Shown: positions 19,295 to 29,639, counted from the first letter of the stretch. The stretch is 64,000 nt of DNA from Prorocentrum cordatum (GCA_963575745.1 CAUYUJ010017789.1:36001-100000), one strand, 5' to 3'. Program-made: numbers and translations. The notes: a model not told the origin generated them from the sequence alone.

Positions 19295-20649
19295 ATGGCA
19301 GCCCACAAGGGGCTATCAACTTTGTTCTGGTTGGTACATGTCCACGGCACATCCACCGCGACTTCTCTGAGGACAGAATCCAATGCTAATGCGTCGGTAG
19401 TCGGGTATTCGTACTCAGTGATCCTTAACACCCACTGCGGGGGCGGGTCCATCTACACGTGGGCTAATGGAGAAGCTGCTAACTATGGCCAGGGTTTCGT
19501 AAACGACATTCCTGGATGCAAGACGATGTGTGACAGTCATGCCGACTGCGCCGGATTTGTTCAACGCGACACAGACAACAGGTGTTCATTCTGGAAGTCC
19601 GCTCCTCTGGGATACGTCGCCCAAGGTACCTACACCCACCATCATTGCTACGAGAAGGGGGCTGCGATCACCAGTAGTCCGACGCCCAACCCGACGCCCT
19701 ATCCCACGCCCTACCCCACGCCCTACCCCACGCCCTATCCCACGCCCTACCCCACGCCCTATCCGACGGCCTTCCCCACGCCCTACCCGACGGCCTTCCC
19801 CACGCCCTACCCGACGGCCTTCCCAACGGCCTTCCCGACGGCCTACCCGACAGCGTTGCCGACGCCTTTTCCGACTGCCTTCCCCACGGCTTTCCCCACG
19901 CCCTACCCGACGGCCTTCCCGACGGCCTACCCCACGGCGTTGCCGACGCCCTTTCCGACTGCCTTCCCCACGCCCTACCCGACGGCCTACCCAACGGCCT
20001 TCCCGACGCCTTTTCCGACGGCCTTCCCCACGCCCAGCCCGACGTCGAGCCCGACGTTTCCTCCGGGCTGGCCGACGCCATCCCCGACGTTTCTTCCTGG
20101 AGCTCCCATGGCGGGCGGAGCTGGCGGCGTGGCTGCCACGGGCGATCCCCACCTACAGAACGTTCTCGGTCAGCGATTTGATTTGATGAAGCCGGGCAAT
20201 CATATTCTGGTGAACATCCCTCGCGGAAGGCAGACACGCGCATTGCTTCGCGTTGAGGCGGATGCGCGCCGATTGGGTGGACATTGCGCGGACATGTACT
20301 TTCAACAGGTGAACGTCACGGGTCTTGGGCAGAGGCCAAGCAAGCTGGGGGGTACCACTACGACGTATCACAAAGTGCAGTCGAGACTCCACAGTGGGCT
20401 GAGCTCGGTGCTGTTCAGCTGAAAGTCGTTCATGGACGTACGGACAGTGGACTCCAGTATCTAAATGTGTACGTGAAACATTTAGGGCGAGCAGGTTTTG
20501 CCGTCGGAGGCCTGCTGGGGGAAGACGACCACACGGAGGCCGCGACGCCTCCGCCGGTGTGTGCCAGTGCTACGTCTCTTCTGGGAGCGCAGGCGAGCAA
20601 CAGGGCTCCCCCTTCCGCGTCGTCAGTTGCAAAAGCCGTTTTCGAGTGA
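19295..20649 (+). pseudogene. secreted-type protein: PAN-like domain, PT-rich linker, vWF D-like domain (one-base frameshift)
   Basis: The frame from ATG 19295 has a weakly hydrophobic N-terminus and a Cys-rich PAN/apple-like segment (about residues 48-119, including [14 protein letters not shown]). A linker of [10 protein letters not shown] repeats from a 12-bp DNA unit follows (about 128-275). A von Willebrand D-like domain starts at GDPHL (residue 283). The frame then stops at 20422. The rest of the domain (QLKVVHG, LNVYVKHL, GGLLGEDDHTEAATP) continues in another frame to 20649. The two frames meet at the six-G run 20347-20352: one extra G would restore continuity. This could be a real deletion (pseudogene) or a base-calling error. 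The protein type is probably cell-surface or secreted; its function is unknown. No intron is seen, consistent with retroposition. Confidence 0.72.
19676..20100. repeat. 12-bp coding minisatellite (PTPYPTAF)
   Basis: Units of the type CCGACGGCCTTC / CCCACGCCCTAC, in frame with the vWD-like gene, differ mostly at the fourth amino acid (Tyr/Phe/Leu). Confidence 0.9.
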
Positions 20650-20935
20650 CCATGCGGCAGAAGTTCGCTTTAAATAAGGCGATTGGCAAATGGCGCACCC
20701 TATTCTGGACAGGGCGCGCTCTTTCTGTGGTAACAAACGTGACTGTGCAGGCCAGCGAAAAACAACTGCCCCGAGAGAACCTGTAGACGACCCAGAGGAG
20801 CTGACGCTGGATCAAGGCGGTCCTCGGAACGGCCCAAAACGCCCCACGAAACGGCCCCAACACAGCCGTAAGAAACACACCAAGCGACCCCAGTACGTCC
20901 ACCAAGCATACATGAGCCTGTTTCTGTATAGCTTG
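20650..20935. other. no gene recognised
   Basis: The open frame 20559-20786 contains a few Cys and may be remnant 3' coding sequence of the vWD-like gene in a third frame; otherwise nothing. Confidence 0.35.
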
Positions 20936-21083
20936 GGGAATGACGGGCGTCATGGCCCCCGCTGGCCCCCCCACCCCTTATGACGTAACGCTCCCCCCCA
21001 GTGCGCTCCGGGCACTTGCCGCTGTGCGCATCGGGATCCGCATTGGTGTCCGCATCGGAATCCGCAAAGGATTCTGGTCCGCA

Positions 21084-21163
<80 letters not shown>

Positions 21164-21235
21164 TGTGCTCGTCGCTCGTCGCTCATTATCGTCGTGCGCG
21201 CGGACGCGGCTGGAGCCTGTTTTTTTATTCTCTTG
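20936..21235. repeat. repeat family L, uninterrupted copy (empty site)
   Basis: Left part GGGCGTCATGGCCCCC...GCGCATCGGGATCCGCA, TCG array 21085-21166, right part GCTCGTCGCTCATTATCGTC...GGAGCCTGTTTTTTT. It matches 7983-8190 plus 14768-14837 with the retrotransposon removed. Confidence 0.85.
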
Positions 21236-21254
21236 CACAGCTGTGCTCTAGAGC

Positions 21255-22005
21255 TCGGACCTCTTTAGTTTCGTTCGTCGTCGTCCCCCTGGTCCGGTCC
21301 TGGCCCTGGACCCAACCTCCCCCCTGGTCCTGGCCCCAGCCCGCCTCGCCATGCTGGCCCTGGCCCTGGACCCAGCCTCCCCCGGCCCCGGCTCTGGCGC
21401 CAGTCCCCCTCGCCCTGGACTTTTGATTTTCGTTCGTCGTCGTCCCTGGTCCAGTCTTGGCCCTGGGCCCAACCTCCTCCCCTGGTCCTGGCCCCAGCCC
21501 CCCTTGCCCCGCTGGCCCCGGCCTTGGACCCAGCCTCCCTCCTGGCCCTGGCCCCAGACCCCCTCTCCCTGGACCCTTTATTTTCGTTCGTCGTCGTCCC
21601 TCTGGTCCTGGCCCTGGACCCTGCCTCCCCCCCTGGCCCTGACCCCAGCCCCCCTCGCCCTGGACCCTTTGTTTTCGTTCGTCGTCGCCCTTCTGGTCCT
21701 GGCCCTGGACCCAGTCTCCTCCCCCGGCCCTGGTCCCAGCCCCCCTCGCCCTGGCGTCGTCGTCCCCCTGGCTCTGGCCTGCTTCCCCTGGCCCCCTCGC
21801 CCCAGTCCTCCTGCCCTGGCCCTGGACCCAGCCTCCCTCCTTGGCTCTGGCGCCCCCTTGGCCCTGGCCCCAGCCCCCCTCGCCCCGGACTCTTTATTTT
21901 CGTGGTTCGTGGTTCGTCGTCGTCCCCCTGGCTGTGGCCCGCTTCCCCTGGCCCTAGGCTCTGGCCCCAGCCCCCACTCGCCCCGGACCTTTTATTGCGA
22001 AGGCC
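21255..22005. repeat. tandem satellite, ~100-130-bp units (CCCTGGCC... TTTTCGTTCGTCGTCG)
   Basis: About seven units of CCCTGGCCCCAGCCCCC(T)CGCCCTGGAC followed by a TTTATTTTCGT(GG)TTCGTCGTCG motif. A second block lies at 22460-22735 and an inverted, shorter one at 51670-51890. Confidence 0.82.
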
Positions 22006-22059
22006 TTACGGCTGGTGCCGCCGACCCTGGAGGGCGACCCATGCGTTCTCGTATGTGGC

Positions 22060-22385
22060 GGGGGGGGCCTCTTGGGGCTTCCTGGGGGCCTCTTGGGGGT
22101 CTCGTGGAGGACTCTTGGGGATTCCTAGGGGCCTCTTGGGGGCCTCTTGGGGCCTCTTGGGGACTTCCTAGAGCCTCTTGGGGCGTCCTGGGAGCCTCTC
22201 GGGGCTGAAGGGTCGAAATGTCCGTTCGGGTGAACCATCTGGGCAATCTCTTGGAGCCGTCTTGGGGGTCTGTTGGGCGCGGCTCGGGCGTGGCTCGGGC
22301 GTGGCTCGGGCGCGGTCCGAGCACGGCTCGGGCGCGGCTCGGGCGCGGCTCGGCGGCGGCTCGGGCGGCTCGGGCGCGGCCCCGA
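22060..22385. repeat. two short minisatellites (GGCCTCTTGGG; GGCTCGGGCGC)
   Basis: 22060-22210 holds ~11-14-bp GGCCTCTTGGGG variants. 22268-22382 holds 11-bp GGCTCGGGCGC variants. Confidence 0.8.
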
Positions 22386-22459
22386 AACAATAAAGAATCC
22401 CTACGTGCAGTACTTGCGGGGGGGGCGTCGTATCTGAGTGGCGCCCCCCCCCCGGGACC

Positions 22460-22735
22460 CCCCCCCTCCTGCCCTGGCCCTGGACCCAGCCTCCCTCCTT
22501 GGCTCTGGCGCCCCCTTGGCCCTGGCCCCAGCCCCCCTCGCCCCGGCCTCTTTATTTTCGTGGTTCGTGGTTCGTCGTCGTCCCCCTGGCTGTGGCCCGC
22601 TTCCCCTGGCCCTAGGCTCTGGCCCCAGCCCCGCTCGCCCCGGACCTTTTATTTTCGTGGTTCGTCGTCGTCCCCCTGGCTCTGGCCTGCTCCCCCTGGC
22701 CCCCTCGCCCCCGTCCTCTTGCCCTGGCCCTGAAC
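22460..22735. repeat. second block of the 21.3-kb satellite
   Basis: Same unit types as 21255-22005, followed by the 11-bp CCCACCCGCGA minisatellite at 22735-22800. Confidence 0.8.
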
Positions 22736-22802
22736 CCGCGACTCACCCGCGACCCACCCGCGACCCACCCACCCGCGACCTGGCCCGCGCCCCACCCAGG
22801 CC

Positions 22803-22990
22803 AGAGAAAGAGAGAGAGAACGAGAAAGAGAGAGAGAGAGAGAAAGAGAGAGACCGCGCCTTGAAGGGACAACATGTACTTCGGTTCTTTACGGCCCATT
22901 GGGGGTTCCGGAGTTGGGGACTTATTATATACCGCACGTCGACAACATGTTGCATCGCCTCACGCGCAAGCACGACCACATGCTTCTACA
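22803..22990. repeat. repeat family M, copy 2
   Basis: The GA run and the TTATTATATACCGCACGTCG block closely match 16750-16995. Confidence 0.8.
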
Positions 22991-23072
22991 GTGGGAATAT
23001 CCAAAAATATAGTTAAGAAATAGCCTGAAGACTATTGTTTGAGTATTTTTCTTTTTTTATAAGCATTTTCCC

Positions 23073-23575
23073 CTACCTAGGCTCTGCCTACAGGGTTCTT
23101 AGTCTATTAGCTTACCAAGGGGCCGGGCAGTGGGCTTCGCCCCAGGCGGTTCCCCCGGTCCCCGCCCCGCGGTTCCCCCAGTTGCGCCCCCTTCCCTTAG
23201 CTTTGCGTATCTCATCTCAGCTGAGTTTAGCTTAGTTAAGGTTATCTTAGCTACATCTTAGCTTCGCTTAACTGTAGCTTAGCTTCGCTTCGCTTAGCTT
23301 AGCTTACCATATCATAGCATAACCCAGCATATCATAGCATAGCGCACCGTAGCACAGCATAGCATATCATAGCATAGCACCGCGCAGTATAGCACAGCAT
23401 AGCGCAGCATAGCATAGCCTACCATAGCCTAGCATAGCATAGCGCAGCCTAGCGTAGCATAGCATAGAGCAGCATCGCGCAGCATAGCATCGCATATCAT
23501 AGCATAGCATAGCATAGCATAACATATCATAACATAACATAGTGGAGCATCGCAGAGCATGGCATAGCATAACAA
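23073..23575. repeat. repeat family K, copy 2 (head plus AGCAT pentamers)
   Basis: CCCTACCTAGGCTCTGCCTA...GGGCCGGGCAGTGGG head, then degenerate AGCTT/AGCAT pentamers. The K-type tail is not found here but at 26490-26535. Confidence 0.75.
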
Positions 23576-23700
23576 CACAACACAGGCAAACCAACAACAG
23601 CAACAGCACAGCAAAGCACAAACAACGCAAATCAAAACAAAGCAAAAGCAACAACAAAGCAAAGGAAAGGCAAAGCAAAGGCAATGTGCGACAGATGCCG
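23576..23700. repeat. A-rich GCAAA repeats, left copy
   Basis: Degenerate AGCAAA units ending in AAAGGCAATGTGCGACAG. A similar stretch ending in AAAAGCAATGTGCAACAG lies at 26235-26335. Confidence 0.7.
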
Positions 23701-23743
23701 AGCTAGCCTCGATGGCCGGACCGGAGCCCCGCAAACAGTGCCT

Positions 23744-23765
23744 TCCGTAGCTATTTCGGCTCAAG
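23744..23765 (+). other. spliced-leader relic, two transitions
   Basis: TCCGTAGC, T instead of C, ATTT, C instead of T, GGCTCAAG: 20 of 22 SL positions match. Located 34 bp before ATG 23799. Confidence 0.85.
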
Positions 23766-23798
23766 CCCGGAGGCCCTGCCACACAGCCGCCCACGCTC

Positions 23799-25679
23799 AT
23801 GTCCCGAGGTTGGCGGAGTGAGGCTTTCAGCGGTGCTGCGCAGCCCGCCTCGGCACCAGGTGGTGCTGCACAGCCCACCCCGCCTGTTGTGGCCATCGAT
23901 GTGGGCGACGTCGCGTCCAAGCGGAACGACGATCAGCGGGTTAAATGCAGCGAGATGTACGCGGCTGTCGAGGAGGGCTTCTGGGCGTTCGTTGTGCTCT
24001 TTGTGGCTGAGTTCGGCTTTCAGGACATGCGTTTCATCAGTCGCACGACGCGGGGCACGTGGCGCTCGCGCCATGCCCGCCTGGGGAGGGTAGAGGCGTG
24101 GGTCGTCAGGCTGATCTGGAGCACAGGCTTGCTCGAGATGGGGATGCCTGAGGCGAACATCCATTTGACGTCTGAGAAGAGCGGCCTGGCTGGTAAGGGC
24201 GTTGCTTCTCGGGACTTGCAGCTGACCCACATGATCGACAACGATCTCGAGTGCTTGTGGAGTGTCTTCAATGTCTTGAACGACCGAGCTGGCAACTCGG
24301 GCCTGTCGATCAGGCGGAGCTAGGGCCGCGTCATCCAGCGCATGCGCCTCCGCCCTGCGCGCAGCCGGTGGTGGCGTAGTGAAGACGACGACTGTCTGGA
24401 GAGGTGCAACTCGTGGTTCGAGCATGCCGAATATTTCCAGCTGCAGCCGCTGGACATCTGGGATGAGTTGGCGCAGCTCGGGCCGCCGGCGATGCCCCGC
24501 CCCGCGTCGCGCCGAGGCGAGCCCTTGACAGCGGCGGAGGTGATCGATCTGTGTAAAAGCGGCGGTCGCCGCGAGCCTAGGCGCACGCGCGGCCGCGTGC
24601 GCCATCGTCGCGGCGACGACGATCACGATCATGCTGATGATTCTCGCCGAGTTGAGGCCAGGCGCCGCAGGGGCGGCGGCGCTGCGCAGCCCGCGTTCCC
24701 GGCAGGGCCACGCAGCGCCAGCGGGGATGCGTCGGTGGCGCCGCGCAGCCCACCTTGCCGCGCAGCGAAGCGTCCCTCGCGCGAACAGGATGCGAAGCGT
24801 ATCCGAGTTGTCTACCGAGGCGAAGTTCTACGCTCTGCGCCATCCAAAGATGTTGGGCCTGACAAAGACATCACATTGGAAGATCTCGAGGACGTCTTTA
24901 ACTCCGACAAGACCATGATAGTGGACACCCTGTCTGAGCCTCGCATCGATTTCGCCTTAGTGGCAGATCTCTCCGATGGCAGGATCGCCCAGATAACCTT
25001 GGCAAATATGGCGAGTGCTGCACTGGCCGCTCCGGTCGCCTTCCACTTCTCGGCCAGGGGTAGTTGCCAGATCCAGACGTTCAAACCGGTTATGGACGTT
25101 CTCCAGAAGGCCTGCGACTTGGTTCGCTATTCCCACGTGCTCTTCACGCGGTTTGATGCAGAACCCCTGTCCAGCGTCGTCGCAGAGTGGATGGAGCCAA
25201 ACCTTGTGGCCCCGTTCTATCAGACCTGGCGCAAGGAGATGAATGACGTCATCTTCGCGTTGCCTGCTTCTCGGTTCCTGGGCGCGTGCGAGCGCGCGAG
25301 TGAAAGGGCGCCGGGCCCCGCCCGCGCGGGCGCCGGGCCCCCGCAGGGCGAGGTCCAGGTCGAGGACGCCCCGCCGAGCCCCCGTCGAGGACGCCCCGTC
25401 GAGCTCGAAGGCCGAGGCAGAAGCAAAAGCAATAGAAAACAACAAAGGCAATGCAAAAAAAAACGAGCTCAAAGCAAACGCGACAGCAGCGGCGAGGGGA
25501 CACAACTCCCCGCTAACGCCCAACCGCCGACGTTATTTTCCCTTAACTTCCTCCCGCGGCCTGTTGAGACGCTAGCACCGACACTCAAGCCCCACCAGCA
25601 CTGCACTCGACTAGCATCGCGCCCTCGACCAGCGCGTAGAGCCCGAGGTCACTACAAAGCGCCCCACGACCAGCACTAG
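23799..25679 (+). pseudogene. retrocopy of an unidentified trans-spliced mRNA, one in-frame stop
   Basis: The frame opens at ATG 23799 and runs for 174 codons to TAG 24321-24323. The same frame then continues without a shift to 25679 (445 more codons after the next ATG, 24342). The two halves read as one protein: VFNVLNDRAG before the stop, WWRSEDDDCLERC after it. The first part holds a hydrophobic FWAFVVLFVAEFGF segment. The middle is Arg/Pro-rich with a basic KRPSREQDAKR stretch. A globular-looking region follows (VDTLSEPRIDFALVADL, VAEWMEPNLVAPFYQTW), then a low-complexity basic tail, which may be beyond the original end. The SL relic upstream and absence of introns indicate an mRNA copy. 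I do not recognise the family. The stop could also be a polymorphism or read error. Confidence 0.6.
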
Positions 25680-26140
25680 AGGCCGAGGTCCCTACAAGAC
25701 GTCCCACGACTTGCACGTAGTGGCCGAGGTCCCTACCAAGCGTCCAACGACATGCACTAGTGGCCGAGGTCCCTACCAAGCGTCCCGCGACGAGCACATA
25801 GAGGCTGAGGTCACTACAAGGCGCCCCACGACCAGCACTAGAGGCCGAGGTCCCTACAAAACGTCCCACGACTTGCACGTAGTGGCCGAGGTCCCTACCA
25901 AGCGTCCAACGACATGCACTAGTGGCCGAGGTCCCATACCAAGCGTCCCACGACGAGCACGTGGAGGCCGAGGTCACTACAAAGCGTCCCACGACCAGCA
26001 CTAGTTGCCGAGGTCCCTACAAGACGTCCCACGACTTGCACGTAGTGGCCGAGGTCCCTACCAAGCGTCCAACGACATGCACTAGTGGCCGAGGTCCCTA
26101 CCAAGCGTCCCACGACGTGCACGTAGAGGCCAAGGTCATT
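25615..26140. repeat. higher-order minisatellite, ~41-bp monomers in ~163-bp blocks
   Basis: Monomers of the type GGCCGAGGTCCCTACCAAGC differ in a fixed order (CACTAGAGG, CACGTAGTGG, CACTAGTGG, CACATAGAGG). The order repeats about every 163 bp, roughly three times. Confidence 0.88.
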
Positions 26141-26485
26141 ACAAAAACAAATACAAAACCAAGCAACAGCAAAGCAACAGCAAAAGGCTTGGTTTAGCTT
26201 AGCTTAGTTTAGTTAAGCTTAGCTTAGCTTAACTAAGATACAGCAGCAGCACCAGCAAAGCAAAGCACTAGCAACGCAAAGCAAAGCACAGCGAAAGCAA
26301 GTCAAATGAAAGGCAAAGCAAAAGCAATGTGCAACAGTACGATCAGAGAGCCCACCCGGTGAGCGAACGCACAAACATGCGAGTGCGTGTGTGCGAAGGC
26401 AAAGCAAAAGCAAAACCAAGCAAAAACAAACACAAACAAAAGCAATACGACGATGAGAAGGAGGAGGACGGCGTTTACCGTTACT
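26141..26485. repeat. AGCTT and GCAAA pentamer repeats, right copy
   Basis: Degenerate AGCTTAGCTT, then AGCAAA units; counterpart of 23576-23700 on the other side of the retrocopy. Confidence 0.7.
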
Positions 26486-26489
26486 ACTG

Positions 26490-26535
26490 ATGTTGCTTTC
26501 CTAGGGGCTCCAACTCCTAGGTCCTAGGTAGGGTC
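26490..26535. repeat. repeat family K, tail
   Basis: CTAGGGGCTCCAACTCCTAG...CTAGGTAGGGTCGC matches the tail at 15413-15447. Together with the head at 23073 it encloses 3.4 kb containing the retrocopy. Confidence 0.65.
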
Positions 26536-26552
26536 GCGCTGGGGTAACTTGA

Positions 26553-26600
26553 TATATTTCTTCGTCCAAAATCCCCCTGTAGGGGGACATGCTCGACTTG
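26553..26600. mobile_element. TIR element A, right end only
   Basis: TTCGTCCAAAATCCCCCTG, TAG, GGGGACATGCTCGACTT. The left part is missing. The TAG at 26580-26582 is the acceptor proposed for the following exon. Confidence 0.75.
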
Positions 26601-26747
26601 ACGCGAGACTTCTCGAGGGCGGTGGTCGCCCAGGCCCAGATGCGCGCCGCCCGGCTGTCCGCGCGGTCGCGCGAGATCCGCCGGCCCGAGGTGGCCCCTG
26701 GCGTCGACGGCGAGCTGGCGCAGTTGGAGCGCGAGCTCACCAGGGAG
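26583..26747 (+). CDS. SH3BP5-like gene, possible exon 1 of those visible
   Basis: 165 bp, 55 codons, phase 0 at both ends: acceptor AG 26581-26582 and donor GT 26748-26749. It encodes a helical, charged segment with QAQMRAARLSARSREIRR and VDGELAQLEREL. This would be N-terminal extension to the coiled-coil region of the next exon. The acceptor lies inside the right terminus of a family A element, and the first six codons are element sequence. Support is weaker than for the later exons: reading frame, phase and helix-like composition only, without a clear family match. It could instead be a chance frame in GC-rich DNA. Confidence 0.4.
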
Positions 26748-26774
26748 GTTTTTGTTGGGGGGGAGGGGGAGGGG

Positions 26775-27042
26775 GGATCGAGCTCCTCCCCCTCCCCCTC
26801 CTCCTCCTCCTCCTCCTTCTCCTCCTCCTCCTCCTTTTCCTCCTCCTCCTTCCCCCTCGACCCGCTCCTCCTCCTCCGTCCTCCTCTTCCTCCTCCTCCT
26901 CCTCCTCCTCCTCCTCCTCCTCCTCCTCCCTCCCTCCTCCTCCTCCTCCTCCTCCTCCTCCTCCTCCCCCTCCGTCCCTCCTCCTCCTCCTCCTCCTCCT
27001 CCTCCTCCTCCTCCTCCTCCTCCTCCTCCTCCTCCTCCTCCT
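26775..27042. repeat. TCC microsatellite
   Basis: About 250 bp of TCC with CTT/CCC interruptions, inside the proposed first intron of the split gene. Confidence 0.95.
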
Positions 27043-27270
27043 AGTGGCGAAGGGTCCTGGCGTGCTTATAGGCCTACCAAACCTTGTTCTAAGAACCCCG
27101 CGTGGTTTCCACGGGATGTTCTCGGAACGCTACTGGCTGGGACTGTCTTGTTTTTCCCCATCGGGCTAGGGTTCTAAGAACATTGCTCTGGTTCTCACAA
27201 CATCTGGGGGTTCTAAGAACATGTCGTCGTAGGCCTATAGGGATGCCGGGACGGTCGGTCCCTGCTCAAG
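27041..27270. mobile_element. TIR element H, copy 1
   Basis: About 230 bp with internal GTTCTAAGAACATG motifs and ends related to CTCGAGCAGTGGCGAAGCG / CGGTCCCTGCTCGAG. Other copies at 41690, 54446 and 59585. Confidence 0.8.
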
Positions 27271-27539
27271 AGGGGGAGGACAAGCTGGGTGCGGTAGCAT
27301 CACATCTGACGTCCCACCCCGCCCTCCCATCGCTTGCCATGGCGTAGATATCCTCTCCATTCGCACGGTCGGAAATGGAGCGGCGCTGCAGCGGGAGCAC
27401 GATTCGGCAGGGCTGGAGCGCGGGAACGAGGACAGAAAACGGGAGTGAGGCCACCGCTGCAGCGGGGCCCGGGTGGGGGAGGGGGGAGGAGGAGTCCGTC
27501 GAGGAACAAGTCGTGGCACGGCCATGCAGCTGTCCGATG

Positions 27540-27650
27540 CGTCCGCGCGGATGTCTTGTGTCGGCGCTGGACTCCGCTCCCTGGCGCCCCCCCTCGCCGC
27601 CAGGGGGGCTCCGGCGCCGGTCCGAGAGCTCCGCGCGGACCCCCGACAGT
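27540..27650. mobile_element. palindromic element F, copy 1
   Basis: GTCCGCGCGGAT...GGCGCTGGA and GCGCCGGTCCGAGAG...CCGCGCGGAC face each other across a GC-rich loop. Confidence 0.75.
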
Positions 27651-27686
27651 TGTTGTGTGCAGGTCATTGCCTGGTCGAGCATCGAG

Positions 27687-27840
27687 TCGGGCCTGTCCCT
27701 CTGCAGGGGGAACCTCCAAAAATAGTCAAAACATAGTCTCGGGAAGATGTTTTGAGCATTTGTGCACATGTTTGGGGTATTGTTTGACTATTTTGGATTT
27801 CTCGTCCGAAGTCGGCCTGTAGGGGGACAGGCCCGACCTA
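27687..27840. mobile_element. TIR element A, copy 2
   Basis: GAGTCGGGCCTGTCCCTCTG...CTGTAGGGGGACAGGCCCGA, about 154 bp. Confidence 0.88.
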
Positions 27841-27848
27841 ATTCGGAG

Positions 27849-28014
27849 GTGGATAGACCTCCTACCCTGACACGTCGATTATGGAATTGGCCGTTTTCGA
27901 TTCGCGAGTGGGCGTCGCGGCCGTCATGTTTGCGGGTCCAGGTCCGTTGGTTTCGGTCCCAGGCCGTTTTCACCAAGGGGAGGTTTTTTACAGGGAGGTT
28001 TGTCCACTGCCGCC
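27849..28014. mobile_element. TIR element G, copy 1
   Basis: GTGGATAGACCTCCTACCCT at left and AGGGAGGTTTGTCCAC at right; body with GGGCGTCGCGGCCGTCATG. Related copies at 44724 and 49285. Confidence 0.78.
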
Positions 28015-29160
28015 GACTACTTCCAGCATGAGCTTGCAACGCCATGGTCTGTTTACTATGTTCACTTGCAAGTACGTCGGCTACGGCACCGCCTGATTCC
28101 GAGGCTTTGCCTCCTCCCGGCCTCGTTCTGAGGCTGCGCCCGCCTTTTCCTCCCCCATCTCTGGTTAATTCAAGCTTCGCGCGGCCCGCTTAGCTTAGAC
28201 CGGAAGAGGTGCGCTCTCGACCCGCGAATCAAACAAATCTGTTTACTATGTTCATGCCATGGCTAGGTTGTGCAGCGCTGCCGTCGGGAGCTTGGGCTTC
28301 GCGTGCCGCGCCGCTGGCCGGGGCCCACCGCTCTTCGGCGCGAGGAGCTGACCGCGTCCCATCCCCTGAGCGTCTACGTCCCGAGCCTTCTCCATCCCCC
28401 CCTCCCCAGATATCCAACGTACTGGACAAATCAAGGCGGAGGTTTTTTTCGTATTTTTCGGCCTCGAGGGGCCCTCGCCGGGCCCTTGGGCCGTCCGAAA
28501 GCGACTCAGGATGAAGAGCCGGTCCTGGGGAATGGGTCGAGACTTCCGGGGACCCCGTATTGAAAAAATCACGACGTCGGATCTCTGGGTCTGCGGAGCG
28601 GAGCGACGCCTCTACAGGCTCGCGGGGCATAGCGTGTCGCCTGAGCCGCCGCCGCGACGCCTTGAGAAGCAGTTCCCGACCGCAGAAGGGGATGTGCAGG
28701 CATAGGGTTGTGGAAGTCGATGAATGGAGAGGAAGCGTGCTGCCAAATAATTTCCAGATATCCAGGACAAATGTTTCAAGCATGTTTTAAACATGTAAAT
28801 TCATGTGTGAAACATGTTTACAACATGTCTTACACATTTTAAAAACATGTTTCATTCAATGGTAGGATTGTTAGAGTGTCCATTGCCATGGCATCCACAT
28901 GCATAGAGGGGGGGTGCACCGGCCCCGATCGCCGATTGATCGCCGAAGGGGGCTCAACAGCCCGCCCTTCTCAGGACCGTACGGGCTCCCCATCGGGGGC
29001 CTGTCGCCGATGGATCGGCGTTGCATCGCCGATTCCAGGTCGAATTCCCCCCCTGAGCCAGTACTCCACTATCGTTCCTCCTCAGAGGGGGGGAGGGCGA
29101 AAGAAGGGGAAGGAGGGAGGAGGTGCTAGGCGTGCCGAAGGAGGGCGGCCACAAATGAGA
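28015..29160. other. no gene recognised; ACATGTTT palindrome cluster
   Basis: AT-richer 28765-28860 holds several AAACATGTTT-type inverted motifs. The rest is GC-rich without a recognisable domain. Confidence 0.5.
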
Positions 29161-29164
29161 AGGG

Positions 29165-29600
29165 GGAGGAGGAGCACGGAGGAGGAGGAGGAACGTAGGA
29201 GGGGAATTCTTGACGCTTCGCGTATCCTCACCAGCCCATCCAAAAACGATGCCCAGGCGAATTGCAGTGATCAGGGAAGTGAGGGAGCATACAGAGTAGC
29301 AAAGGGCTGGGGGACCCGTCTTACCCAAGAGGGCGAGGATGGAGGAGGAGTCGGAGGGGGAAGAGGAGGAGGAGGAGGAGGAGGAGGAGGGGGAGGAGGG
29401 GCAGCAGGTGGGAAAAGTGGGAGGAGGGAGGAGGGGGAATAGGCGGATGATGAGGAGGAGGGGGAGGAGGAGGAGGATGAGGAGGGGGAGAAGAGAAGAG
29501 GAAAGGAGGAGGAGGATGAGGCTGATAAAGTTGAGGAGACGGAGGAGGAGTAGGCCGACAAGGAGGAGGAGGAGGAGGAGGAGGGGGAAGAAAGATGAGA
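29165..29600. repeat. GGA microsatellite, interrupted
   Basis: GGA/GAG blocks at 29165-29205 and 29336-29595. Confidence 0.9.
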
Positions 29601-29639
29601 AGGAACACGAACAATGACGTGCACAAGAGCCTCCTAGGA

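Noticed and set aside
19586-20243. Antisense frames through the PT-rich linker
   Set aside because: They are Arg/Gly shadows of the 12-bp coding repeat; the plus frame carries the conserved domains.
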